Shown one piece after another: positions 1-8,794 of a DNA stretch of 59,344 nt. Position 1 is the first letter of the stretch. Each line of letters starts with the position of its first letter. The notes beneath the pieces were generated by a model, which worked only from the letters and a program-made list of their open reading frames with translations, had not been told where the DNA came from and did no database searches. The position numbers and the translations under genes are program-made. The DNA is from Chloroflexota bacterium (lineage in GTDB: Bacteria > Chloroflexota > Limnocylindria > Limnocylindrales > CSP1-4), in assembly GCA_016191345.1 (NCBI GenBank), contig JACPOU010000006.1, positions 1 through 59,344 on the forward strand. Direction: 5' to 3'.

Positions 1-125
1 CGCGCCGACCGCGCCGACCGCGCCGACCGCGCCGACCGCGCCGACCGCGCCGACCGCGCCGACCGCGCCGACCGCGCCGACCGCGCCGACCGCGCCGACC
101 GCGCCGACCGCGCCGACCGCGCCGA
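1..125. repeat. 9-bp tandem repeat at the window edge
   Basis: The unit CGCGCCGAC is repeated almost perfectly about 13.8 times up to the first base change near 125. It is 100% G+C apart from one A per unit. It could encode Arg-Ala-Asp, Ala-Pro-Thr or other tripeptide repeats depending on frame, so it may be the tail of a repeat-containing gene outside the window, but no start or stop supports that here. Confidence 0.95.
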
Positions 126-157
126 TGTGTCTCCAGCGCACATTTTCGATGGTGAAG
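124..157 (+). repeat. Dispersed palindromic element, copy A
   Basis: An imperfect palindrome (GTGTCTCCAGCGCACA) is followed by a TTTTCGATGGTGAAG tail. A related copy lies at 426-457, and the palindrome half matches 14 of 16 bases to the arms of the inverted repeat at 26281-26401. It looks like a small dispersed repeat rather than coding sequence. Confidence 0.55.
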
Positions 158-425
158 CACCAGATTCGAGCCGATCTCGGTGCCGGTGGTGCGCGACAGG
201 CACGAATGCAACGCGTCAGCGACGGATCCGCCCGATCCGGACGGTTCCCACCGCCTTCAGCCGCGGATTGGGGCGCGAGTTGTGGCTGGCACGCACCGCG
301 GCCGGCCTGGCGGGCGCCAGGGGGCTGTGGCGGGCGCCGGAGGGAGCCAGCGGACGCCGGCGGGAGGGGCCGCTCCTCGTCGCGGTTTGGCGTGGCGTGC
401 CGGGATATGGCGTCGCCTCCGGCGC

Positions 426-457
426 GATGTCTCCCACGCATCGTTTCGATGGCGAAG
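426..457 (+). repeat. Dispersed palindromic element, copy B
   Basis: This is a diverged copy of the element at 124-157. Both begin GATGT and share the tail TTTCGATGG(T/C)GAAG, and the palindromic middle is degraded here. The two copies are about 300 bp apart in the same orientation. Confidence 0.45.
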
Positions 458-704
458 GGTCCGGAGGGATCGGGTTCCGGGCCGGGTGATGCGCCCGGGG
501 CATCGAATCCAGCGCCGTGGAGCCCGGTTCGGCCAATGTGGGCCGCTCGGGCGCCGTTCGAGCGGAGATTCGCGCCTTGGTGATGCCTGTCAGGCACCAA
601 GCGGGTCCGAGCGACCCCGGGACTGCGAGCCCGCGGCCCGTTGGCCCGGGATCGATGCCTTCGGGAGATCAACACCCGCGGGTAGGCCGCGGACGACGGG
701 CGGG

Positions 705-836
705 GAGGCCGCGGACGACGTGCGGGGAGATGGCGCCGTGCACGAACCCCGAGACCCGCGGGGAGGCCGCGGACGACGTGCGGGGAGATGGCGCCGTGCA
801 CGAACCCCGAGACCCGCGGGGAGGCCGCGGACGACG
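705..836. repeat. 58-bp tandem repeat, about 2.3 copies
   Basis: Units begin at 705, 763 and 821 with GAGGCCGCGGACGACG. The first two units are essentially identical over 58 bp and the third stops after about 16 bp. A partial match (TAGGCCGCGGACGACGG) just upstream suggests an older decayed unit. The array lies about 80 bp upstream of the promoter of the binding-protein gene at 1028. Confidence 0.9.
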
Positions 837-913
837 ACCGTGGGACGGCGCCGCGTGAACCCGGCCTCGGTCGCCCTGCGCCGGACGGCCACCGCGGCGA
901 GGTCGGACGTGGC

Positions 914-919
914 TAGACT
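914..919 (+). promoter_or_regulatory. Probable -10 box for the binding-protein gene
   Basis: TAGACT matches the TAnnnT boxes found before many genes in this window (the same hexamer precedes gltX). Transcription from here would give a leader of about 100 nt before the ATG at 1028. No clear -35 element was seen. Confidence 0.5.
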
Positions 920-925
920 GTCCCG

Positions 926-1027
926 ACACGGAACGCCCCGGGAGGCGTCCCCGGGTGGAGGAGCAGCGCGCGGGTTCACCCGCGCCGTGTGGGCGGCGCC
1001 GCTTCGGCGCCCCAGAGGAGAGAGAAC
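926..1027 (+). promoter_or_regulatory. Structured 5' leader, three hairpins
   Basis: The leader contains ACGCC/GGCGT arms (933-937, 944-948), a 7-bp GCGCGGG stem with a TTCA loop (968-985) and a 7-bp GGCGCCG stem with a CTT loop (995-1011). A purine-rich ribosome binding site (GAGGAGAGAG, about 1015-1025) follows the last hairpin. I could not match it to a TPP or other riboswitch consensus. It may be a regulatory leader or simply G+C-rich sequence that folds easily. Confidence 0.4.
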
Positions 1028-2122
1028 ATGCGGTTCGCGCGCAGGTTCGCGGTGCTCGGCGCCGCGGCCGTGACGGTCTTCGCAGCGGCGGGCTGCTCGC
1101 CCGCGGCCAGCAGCGGTCCGGTCGCCGTCCGGCTGCAGCTCCAGTGGCTGCCCCAGGCGCAGTTTGCCGGCTACTACGCTGCGGTCGACAAGGGCTACTA
1201 CAAGGCCGAGGGGCTGGACGTGAAGATCCTGCCCGGCGCCGTCGACATCGTCCCGGCCACGGTCGTCGCCGGTGGCAACGCCGAGTTCGGCATCTCGTGG
1301 GTGCCCAAGATGCTCGCCTCGCGCGAGAGCGGCGCGGACGTCCAGGTCATCGGCCAGGTCTTCCAACGGTCCGGCACGACCGAGATCGCGTTCAAGGACA
1401 AGAACATCACCAAGCCCGAGGACTGGAAGGGCAAGAAGGTCGGCACCTGGGGCTTCGGCAACGAGGCCGAGCTCTACGCCGCGATGCTGAAGGTCGGGAT
1501 CGACCCGGCCAAGGCGTCCGACGTCACGATCGTCAACCAGGACTTCACGATGACGGCGTTCCTGAACGGCGACATGGATGCCGCCCAGGCGATGACGTAC
1601 AACGAGTACGCCCAGGTCCTCGAATCGGTGAACCCGGCGACGGGCAAGCTCTACACGGCCGGCGACCTCGACGTCATCACGATGGAATCGGCCGGCACGG
1701 CGATGCTGCAGGACGCGATCTTCGCCTCCGAGGCGTGGCTCAAGAAGGCCGGTAACGAGGATGTCGCGGTCAAGTTCCTGCGGGCCTCGTACAAGGGCTG
1801 GCAGTACTGCCGTGACAACGCGGCCGCATGCGTCGACATCGTCCTCAAGGCGGACACGGCGCTCCCGAAGGGCCACCAGACCTGGATGATGAACGAGATC
1901 AACGCCCTGATCTGGCCGTCCCCGAACGGGATCGGCGTGATCGACCAGGCGGCCTGGGACCAGACCGTGAAGATCGCCACCGACGGCAAGATCATCACCA
2001 AGGCCCCGACAAACGCGTTCCGCACCGACCTCACGGACAAGGCCCTCAAGGACCTCGGTGGTGACACCAAGGGCGAGGGCTTCACGAAGGCGGTCGTGGA
2101 GCTCACCGAGGGCGGCAAGTAG
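1028..2122 (+). CDS. ABC transporter substrate-binding lipoprotein, NMT1/THI5-like
   Basis: This is a 364-residue predicted lipoprotein with a hydrophobic N-terminus ending in an AAGC lipobox. The mature part has the NMT1/THI5 (SsuA/ThiY-like) fold signature: VRLQLQWLPQAQFAGYYAA, then KGYYKAEGLDVKI near the N-terminus. Such proteins capture thiamine-pyrimidine precursors, nitrate, sulfonates or similar small ligands and deliver them to an ABC importer. No permease or ATPase gene is adjacent, so the ligand is unproven. I chose the ATG at 1028 over an upstream in-frame start because it follows a strong ribosome binding site and opens directly into the signal peptide. A perfect terminator hairpin follows the stop, so the gene is probably monocistronic. 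Confidence 0.85.
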   Translation: MRFARRFAVLGAAAVTVFAAAGCSPAASSGPVAVRLQLQWLPQAQFAGYYAAVDKGYYKAEGLDVKILPGAVDIVPATVVAGGNAEFGISWVPKMLASRESGADVQVIGQVFQRSGTTEIAFKDKNITKPEDWKGKKVGTWGFGNEAELYAAMLKVGIDPAKASDVTIVNQDFTMTAFLNGDMDAAQAMTYNEYAQVLESVNPATGKLYTAGDLDVITMESAGTAMLQDAIFASEAWLKKAGNEDVAVKFLRASYKGWQYCRDNAAACVDIVLKADTALPKGHQTWMMNEINALIWPSPNGIGVIDQAAWDQTVKIATDGKIITKAPTNAFRTDLTDKALKDLGGDTKGEGFTKAVVELTEGGK

Positions 2123-2150
2123 CCGTCCCGTCAACCAGCCCAGTTCGGTT

Positions 2151-2174
2151 CGGCCGGCCCGCGAGGGCCGGCCG
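2151..2174 (+). terminator. Intrinsic terminator after the binding-protein gene
   Basis: A perfect 10-bp stem (CGGCCGGCCC / GGGCCGGCCG) is closed by a GCGA (GNRA) tetraloop and followed by TTCTGATT. It lies 28 nt after the stop codon at 2122. Confidence 0.75.
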
Positions 2175-2258
2175 TTCTGATTCCGTGGCGGACCGGGTGC
2201 AACCCGGGATCCGGCGTACCATCGCCCCGTCCATCGCGCTCCCTCACCTGGTCCAGCC

Positions 2259-3154
<896 letters not shown>

Positions 3155-3158
<4 letters not shown>

Positions 3159-4234
3159 GCGTCTGGCAGCGCCGGCTCCAGCTCGGGCTCGTCGCCGGCG
3201 CGCTGCTGACGTTCGCCGTGTACGCGGTGACGGGCAGGCCGGCCGCCGGCCAGCGCGCGACGGAGCAGCCATCGACCGCCCCATCGTTCTTCGCCGTCTC
3301 CGACCCGATCCCGCGCATCGCCATCGTCTACGACGTGTCGGGGCGCGGAACGACGGGCTTCAACGCGCTGGCCTGGGAGGGTTTGAAGCGGGCAGGCGCC
3401 AACTTCGACGCCGAGCTCAAGGAGATCACCGCCAGGCCGGACGACACCGAGGCCGACCGGGAGGCGGTGCTCACGGAGCTGGCCGAGGCTCGCTACGACC
3501 CGATCTTCGTCATCGGCGCCACGTACGCCGGCGCCGTGGCGAAGGTCGCCCCGAAGTACCCCCTCATCTGGTTCGGCATGCTCGACGAGGGCTCCGTGAA
3601 CGCGAGGAACGTCATCGGCATCCAGTTCAACGACGAGCAGGGCGCCTTTCTGGTCGGGGCGGCCGCCGCCCTGACCTCGACGACCGGCAAGGTGGGCTTC
3701 GTCGGTGCGGTCATGGTCCCCAGGCTCCAGAAGCTCGAGGCGGGCTTCACGGCGGGCGCCCGGGCGGCCGACCCCGAGGTCACGGTCCACGTCGCGTACC
3801 TGTCGCAGCCGCCCGACCTGACCGGCGACCGCGATCAAGCCGGCGCGATGAGGGCCGCGCTGGGGATGTACGACGCGGGCGCCGATGTGATCTTCGCGGC
3901 GGCCGGCGAATCGGGGAGCGGGGTGATCCAGGCCGCCCACGATCGGGGCCTCTGGGCCATCGGCGCCGGCAGCGATGCATACCTCGGGTCGGACCCGTCC
4001 GTCCGTGGCGCGATCCTGACGTCGATGCTGAAGCGCGCCGACATCGTCACGTACACGATCGTCATGGAGGTCGCGAACGGCGTCCCCAAGGACGGCAACA
4101 ACGTGTTCGGCCTCGATCGCGACGGTGTCGGCTACTCGACGTCCGGCGGCTTCGTCGACGCGATCAAGGTTCAGCTCGACGCCTTTGCCGCCCGGATCGC
4201 CGCGGGCGAGATCCTGGTCCCCACGAAACCCTGA
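3155..4234 (+). CDS. BMP/PnrA-family substrate-binding protein
   Basis: This is a 359-residue protein of the basic membrane protein family (PnrA, Med), which binds nucleosides or related ligands outside the membrane for ABC uptake. A hydrophobic N-terminal segment ([18 protein letters not shown]) serves as signal or anchor; there is no lipobox cysteine. Family features are [53 protein letters not shown] and [15 protein letters not shown]. The GTG start overlaps the lysozyme stop as GTGA, indicating translational coupling. No ABC permease or ATPase lies nearby. An envelope sensor role is possible but unproven. Confidence 0.85.
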
Positions 4235-4372
4235 CGCCGGCCAGGCTCGCGGCCCGCGGCCCACCCAGCCCGCGGCCAGGCTCGAGGCCCTCGGCCCGAC
4301 CCACGGTCCGCGGCCCACCCGGCCCGCGACCCACCCAGCCCGCGGCCGACCCGGCAACGGCCGGCCGGATGG
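4235..4372. other. Low-complexity intergenic repeats
   Basis: Between the convergent binding-protein and upp genes lie several imperfect repeats built on GGCCCGCGGCCCACCC. They could fold strongly and act as a two-way transcription barrier, but there is no T tract. I see no gene here. Confidence 0.6.
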
Positions 4373-5017
4373 TCAGGCGGGTGGGTGGCCCGTCCCGAAC
4401 TGCCGATCGCCGGCGTCTCCGAGGCCCGGCATGATGTAGCCCTTGTCGTTCAGCTGGCGGTCGAGGGCCGCGGTGTGGATCTCGACGTCCGGATGCGCCG
4501 CCTGGACCGCGGCCACGCCCTCCGGCGCGGCGATGAGGTTCACGAGCTTGATCCGGACCGCGCCCCAGCGCTTCAGGACCTCGATCGCCGCGGTCGCCGA
4601 GCCGCCCGTCGCGAGCATCGGGTCGAGGATCAGGCAGAGGTCCACGGTCGCGGAATCGGGCAGCTTGTTGTAGTACTCGACCGGCCGCAGCGTCCGCTCG
4701 TCGCGGAACAGCCCCAGATGCCAGACCTGCGCGGTCGGCATCAGCTCCAGCATCGCGTCGACCATGCCGAGGCCGGCCCGCAGGATCGGCACGAGGCCGA
4801 TCCGGTCGGCCAGCGCCGCGCCCTGCATCGGTTCGATCGGGGTCGTCACATCGATGGGCCGCACTCGGGCGTCGGCGAGGGCCTCGTAGCCCAGCAGCCA
4901 GGACAGCTCGCGGACGACCTCGCGGAACTTCTTCGGCTCGGTCCGCTCGTCGCGGAGGATCCCGAGCTTGTGGAGGACCGCCGGGTGCTGCGAGACGTGG
5001 AGCGTCGGCGTCGACAT
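4373..5017 (-). CDS. upp: Uracil phosphoribosyltransferase
   Basis: This 214-residue enzyme makes UMP from uracil and PRPP in pyrimidine salvage. The length agrees with the family (about 208). Hallmarks are [16 protein letters not shown], the PRPP-binding loop [18 protein letters not shown], and the C-terminal uracil-binding segment [12 protein letters not shown]. The ATG at 5017 was chosen because it gives the usual N-terminus ([22 protein letters not shown]); longer in-frame extensions are not family-like. A TAGCAT box about 60 nt upstream (5077-5082) may be its promoter. It is divergent from the asparaginase-family gene. Confidence 0.95.
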   Translation of the reverse strand: MSTPTLHVSQHPAVLHKLGILRDERTEPKKFREVVRELSWLLGYEALADARVRPIDVTTPIEPMQGAALADRIGLVPILRAGLGMVDAMLELMPTAQVWHLGLFRDERTLRPVEYYNKLPDSATVDLCLILDPMLATGGSATAAIEVLKRWGAVRIKLVNLIAAPEGVAAVQAAHPDVEIHTAALDRQLNDKGYIMPGLGDAGDRQFGTGHPPA

Positions 5018-5289
5018 CGACGGGGCCTCTTCGGGTGAGCCGCCGGAACGGGCGGTCGAGGGGTGGGTCGATCGGCATGCTAGCACCGGCCGAGCCCCTC
5101 GATTGACGCCCGGAGCGCACGTCACTACCGTTGCCGGGTGCGGCCCGGTCGAGCCGGACGGACGGCGCTGCGGGTGCCCACGACGCGTCGTCCGGCCCAA
5201 CGCTCCGGCCCGCGACGGTTCGGGCGCTGCCCGGGGCTCCGGCGCTCGAGCTTCTTCACGAATTTCAGGCCAGGGAGGTCGAGTCACAC

Positions 5290-6408
5290 GTGTCCGTCGC
5301 CGGATCCGCCGATCGAGCCCGAACCCGGCGGACTGCGCCACCGGTCCTCGTCCGCCAGGTCCGGAACGGGGTCGAGGAGAGCGTCCATCGCGGCGACATC
5401 GTCGAGGTCGACGTCGCGGGGCGGATGATCCGGGCCATCGGCGATCCCGACCACGTCGCAAACCTCCGGTCCTGCGTCAAGCCCTTCGGACTCGCCGCGC
5501 TCATCGAGGCCGGCGGGATCGAGGCCTTCGAGCTCGAGCCCGCGGAGCTGGCGATCATGGCGAGCAGCCACTCCGGCGAGGACCTCCACGTCCGGACGGT
5601 CCAGGGCCTTTACCGGCGGCACCACATCTCCCAGTCGCTGCTCGCCTGCGGGGCGGCGGGCGCCCCCCTCGACGAGCTCACGGCGGCCCGCCTCGCGCGC
5701 GACGGCGAGAAGCCGAGTCCGCTCCGCCACATGTGCTCAGGCCAGCACTCGGTCTTCCTCCTCCTCTGCAAGCTCCGCGGCTGGGACCCCGAGACATACT
5801 GGCTCGAGGCGCATCCGGCCCAGGTCCTCTATCGCGAGACCGTGGCCCGGGTCTTCGGGACGACCGCGGCGAAGCTGAAGCTCGGCATCGACGGCTGCGG
5901 CATCCCGACCTACGCCTTCCCGCTTCGCGAGATCGCCCGTGCCTACGCGTTCCTCGCCGATCCGCGGGCCGTGCCGGCCGGCGACTCCCGGGCCTCGCTG
6001 GCGCCGGCGCTCGTGAAGGTCCGCGACGCGATGCTGGCCCACCCGGAGATGGTCGGCGGGACGCGGGACCGGATCGACACGTCCGTCATGAAGGCGGTCC
6101 CCGGTGCCGTCGTCTCGAAGGGCGGCATGGAGGCCCTCCGAGGCCTGGCGATCCTGCCGGGCGCCCGGACGAACGGATCCGGCGCGGCGACGGGCATGGC
6201 GATCAAGATCGAGGATGGCGACGGCCACGACCGCGGGACATGGGCGGCCACGATCGAGGCGCTCCGGCAGGCACAGGTTCTCGACGGCCAGCCGCTCCGG
6301 ATGCTCGCCCGCTACCACCGTCCGGTGGAGACGGATCCGCACGGCCGGATCAGCGCCGAAGCGGTCCCGGCCTTCGAGCTGGCGCCGCTGTCCGAGCTCG
6401 TCCCCTGA
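5290..6408 (+). CDS. Asparaginase-family protein (AnsII type)
   Basis: This 372-residue protein belongs to the asparaginase II family found in actinobacteria and Chloroflexota, thought to hydrolyse asparagine to aspartate. Recognisable segments are [18 protein letters not shown] near the N-terminus, [19 protein letters not shown], the [10 protein letters not shown] block, [15 protein letters not shown], and [14 protein letters not shown]. The GTG at 5290 was chosen because GGGAGG lies about 12 nt upstream and upstream in-frame sequence looks non-coding. The 270-bp gap to upp should hold both divergent promoters. Confidence 0.85.
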   Translation: MSVAGSADRARTRRTAPPVLVRQVRNGVEESVHRGDIVEVDVAGRMIRAIGDPDHVANLRSCVKPFGLAALIEAGGIEAFELEPAELAIMASSHSGEDLHVRTVQGLYRRHHISQSLLACGAAGAPLDELTAARLARDGEKPSPLRHMCSGQHSVFLLLCKLRGWDPETYWLEAHPAQVLYRETVARVFGTTAAKLKLGIDGCGIPTYAFPLREIARAYAFLADPRAVPAGDSRASLAPALVKVRDAMLAHPEMVGGTRDRIDTSVMKAVPGAVVSKGGMEALRGLAILPGARTNGSGAATGMAIKIEDGDGHDRGTWAATIEALRQAQVLDGQPLRMLARYHRPVETDPHGRISAEAVPAFELAPLSELVP

Positions 6409-6484
6409 TCGGCGGGACGCCCAGCCTGTTCCCCGGGCCGGCGCGCGCCTGACGCGATCCCGCCGCACGTCGGACACTGTCGTC

Positions 6485-8014
6485 ATGGCTCCCGACCCCT
6501 ACCGCGTGCTGGGCCTGCCGACCGGTGCCACCGAGGCCGACGTGAAGCGCGCGTACCGGCGCCTCGCGAAGGCGAACCATCCCGATTCAGCGGGCGAGGC
6601 CGCGCTCCCGCGGTTCCTCGAGATCCAGCGTGCGTATGAGCAGCTGACGTCCACGACCTGGCGGCCCGGGCTGCGACGGCCGGCGCCGGCCGATCCGTGG
6701 CGAGGGGACCCGGCACGGGCGCGCGGCGCCAGAGCATCGGCATCGTCGCGCGGCGCCGGCGCGTCGGGCGGCAGCAGCAGGGGCGACGCGGGCGAGACCG
6801 GAGCGAGCGGTGGCGCCGCTGACACCGGGCGTGCTGGTGGCGCCGGGCGCGCCGGGGGCGCCGCTGGCGCCGGGCGCGCCGAGGGCGCCGGGACGGGCCC
6901 GGCGACCGGTTCGGCCCCGGGCCCGCGTCCAGGTCCGCGCCCGGGCCCGCGCTCCGGCGGTCACGCCGACGGGTCCACCGGCGGAGGCGCGCGGGCAACG
7001 TCCGGGAGCGGGGACGGCTCCACGCGCCGTCGCGGGACGAAGAAGGCCACGTTCGGGTCCACGACCTACGACGAGGCGCACGAAGTGGGTCCCACGGATA
7101 CGAGCTGGTCAGGCGCGGCCTGGTACGGCCCGACGAGCGGCGAGTACTGGCAGGTCAATCCCCGTGAATACGCCGATCCCCGCAAGCACGGCCCCGAGTA
7201 CGTCGCCCGGGCCGCCGAGCGCGCCGCCGCCGCGGAGCGCCGGGCACGTCGCGACGCAGAGCCGGCTGCCGAGCCGGTCGCGACGCCGCGAGGCGCTGCG
7301 CCACATCCGCGCGCCGCCGCGGCCGGACGCGGGGCACCCTCCGCCGGTTCGTCCGGGCCCGTCCCGTCCCGTCCCGGTCCGTCCGGGTCTGGTCCGTCCC
7401 GGCCGTGGCCGCCCGACCCGCCGCCGAGCCGTGACCAGATGGCCTCAGCTGATCGACCGCGCCGGCCGCGCCGCGAAACCGCGCAGCCCCTGCGCCCGTA
7501 CGAGCCGGCCAGGGCGGTGCCGGCGGCGGGCGCCACGGGCCCCGCATTCGATGCCGTCCCTCGCGATCGGGGAGCAACGACCGCACGGCCACCCGCGCCG
7601 TTCTCGGCCTCGCTGCCACCGTGGCTGGCGTCGCCGGGCCTGCGGCGCCTTCTGCGCGCCGTCATCGCGTGGCCGCCGCTCGGCATCGCCGCCGCCGCCG
7701 TCATCGGCGAGAAGACCGGATGCGCCGGTTTCGAGGCGAGCTGCGCGACCCCCGCCGACCTCTACCCGTGGCTTGCCCAGGTCGCGATCCTCCTGGGCCT
7801 CCTCGCGCTGCCCTCGGTCGCCCGCCTCCTCGCCGGCGGCACGGTGGCCGTCGCGATCCTCGCCTTTCCGGCGGCTGCCGTCCTGTCCGCGACGGGAGCG
7901 AGCTACGACCGCCTCTACGGGCCGACGGCGCTGATCACCGTGCTCGCCGTCGGCTGGAGCGTGGGCGTCGCGGCGGTCGTCATGCGCCGAGCCTTCGCAC
8001 GACCGGTTCCGTGA
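6485..8014 (+). CDS. Membrane-anchored J-domain (DnaJ-like) protein
   Basis: Residues 1-60 form a J domain (PYRVLGLPTGATEADVKRAYRRLAK) with the HPD tripeptide that stimulates Hsp70 ATPase. A long Gly/Ala/Arg/Pro-rich low-complexity region follows (about 75-185) and contains repeated AGGAGRAGG-like units. The middle carries a short conserved-looking patch (YDEAHEVGPTDTSWSGAAWYGP). The last about 120 residues hold three or four hydrophobic helices with two cysteines between the first two. It is not classical DnaJ, having no zinc-finger or C-terminal substrate domains. It more likely recruits DnaK to the membrane. Total length is 509 residues. Confidence 0.75.
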   Translation: MAPDPYRVLGLPTGATEADVKRAYRRLAKANHPDSAGEAALPRFLEIQRAYEQLTSTTWRPGLRRPAPADPWRGDPARARGARASASSRGAGASGGSSRGDAGETGASGGAADTGRAGGAGRAGGAAGAGRAEGAGTGPATGSAPGPRPGPRPGPRSGGHADGSTGGGARATSGSGDGSTRRRGTKKATFGSTTYDEAHEVGPTDTSWSGAAWYGPTSGEYWQVNPREYADPRKHGPEYVARAAERAAAAERRARRDAEPAAEPVATPRGAAPHPRAAAAGRGAPSAGSSGPVPSRPGPSGSGPSRPWPPDPPPSRDQMASADRPRRPRRETAQPLRPYEPARAVPAAGATGPAFDAVPRDRGATTARPPAPFSASLPPWLASPGLRRLLRAVIAWPPLGIAAAAVIGEKTGCAGFEASCATPADLYPWLAQVAILLGLLALPSVARLLAGGTVAVAILAFPAAAVLSATGASYDRLYGPTALITVLAVGWSVGVAAVVMRRAFARPVP

Positions 8015-8018
8015 CCCG

Positions 8019-8024
8019 TATCCT
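8019..8024 (+). promoter_or_regulatory. -10 box TATCCT, 6 nt before the DtxR-like start
   Basis: TATCCT is six bases from the ATG at 8031, with no room for a leader or ribosome binding site, as expected for a leaderless transcript. Confidence 0.55.
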
Positions 8025-8030
8025 CGCCCC

Positions 8031-8768
8031 ATGAGCTCCGCCCACGCCACCCGTCGCACCCCCGGCCAGGACCTGTCCGAGGCCGCCCAGGAGTACCTCC
8101 TCGCGCTTCGGGTCATGGGCGGCGGGGGATCGAGGATCAGCGCGACGCAGGTCGGCCGGCGGCTCGGGGTGAGCCCCCAGGCCGCGAGCGAGATGTTCCG
8201 GCGCCTCGTGGCGGACGGGCTCGTGACCTCCGAGGGCCACGAGCTCGCTCTCACCGATGCCGGCCGGACCGCGGCCGACGGGATCTTCCGCCGCCACGCC
8301 CTCTGCGAGTGGCTCCTGACCGAGGTCATCGGCCTCGGCTGGGCCGAATCGGACATCGAGGCGGAGCGGCTCCAGGCGGCGATCTCGCCGCGCATCGAGG
8401 CCCGCCTCGAGGAGCTCCTGGGCCATCCCGAGACGTGCCCGCACGGCAACCCCATCGACGTCGAGGCCGCCCGCCGGCGCCCGGCCGGCCAGCCGCTCGC
8501 GGAGATCCTGGCCGGTGAGCGGGCGACGATCTACCGGATCACCGAGGAGGCAGAGGAGGACGCCGGCCTGCTCTCCTACCTCGAGGCCCGCGGGCTTCGG
8601 CCGGGCGCGCCGATCACGGTCCTGGCCCGCTCGGAATCGCTCGATTCCATGACCCTCGACGGTCCCCTCGGCCGGGCGACCCTGGGCCTCCGCCCCGCGG
8701 GGCTCGTCCGCGTCCTGCCCGGCACCGCCGACCCCGCGCTCTTCCATCGGGTGCCGCCACGCGCCTGA
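8031..8768 (+). CDS. DtxR/MntR-family metal-dependent-type regulator
   Basis: The protein has 245 residues. It has an N-terminal winged helix (QVGRRLGVSPQAASEMFRRLVADGLV), a dimerisation region with the family PETCPHGNPI motif, and a C-terminal FeoA/SH3-like domain (GLRPGAPITVLARSESLDSMTLDG). Such regulators repress or activate iron or manganese genes. Alignment by eye to DtxR shows H79 and E83 kept (RHALCEWLL), but the ligands equivalent to C102, E105 and H106 read Glu, Gln and Ala (EAERLQAAIS), so the second metal site looks incomplete. The neighbouring genes give no obvious target. Confidence 0.85.
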   Translation: MSSAHATRRTPGQDLSEAAQEYLLALRVMGGGGSRISATQVGRRLGVSPQAASEMFRRLVADGLVTSEGHELALTDAGRTAADGIFRRHALCEWLLTEVIGLGWAESDIEAERLQAAISPRIEARLEELLGHPETCPHGNPIDVEAARRRPAGQPLAEILAGERATIYRITEEAEEDAGLLSYLEARGLRPGAPITVLARSESLDSMTLDGPLGRATLGLRPAGLVRVLPGTADPALFHRVPPRA

Positions 8769-8782
8769 GGATCGCGGCCCAC

Positions 8783-8788
8783 TAGACT
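8783..8788 (+). promoter_or_regulatory. -10 box TAGACT, 6 nt before gltX
   Basis: TAGACT ends six bases before the gltX ATG at 8795, in the short gap after the DtxR-like gene. This suggests an independent leaderless transcript. Confidence 0.55.
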
Positions 8789-8794
8789 CCACGG

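Larger units (their letters stand above)
158..913. other. Long non-coding stretch
   Basis: All open frames here translate to Arg/Gly/Pro-rich sequence without domain-like character, and several overlap one another in different frames, which is usual for G+C-rich non-coding DNA. Apart from the copy-B element and the 58-bp tandem repeat I see no gene, RNA or mobile-element signature. Confidence 0.6.

Noticed and set aside
1-836. CRISPR array
   Set aside because: The 9-bp units are contiguous without spacers and the 58-bp units are head-to-tail; no cas genes are present.
926-1027. TPP riboswitch
   Set aside because: The conserved CTGAGA and ACCTGATCTGGATAATGCC-like blocks are missing; only generic hairpins are present.
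4235-4372. CRISPR-like or origin-like repeats between convergent genes
   Set aside because: Units are imperfect, irregular and G+C-only in style; no DnaA-box-like or spaced repeat pattern.
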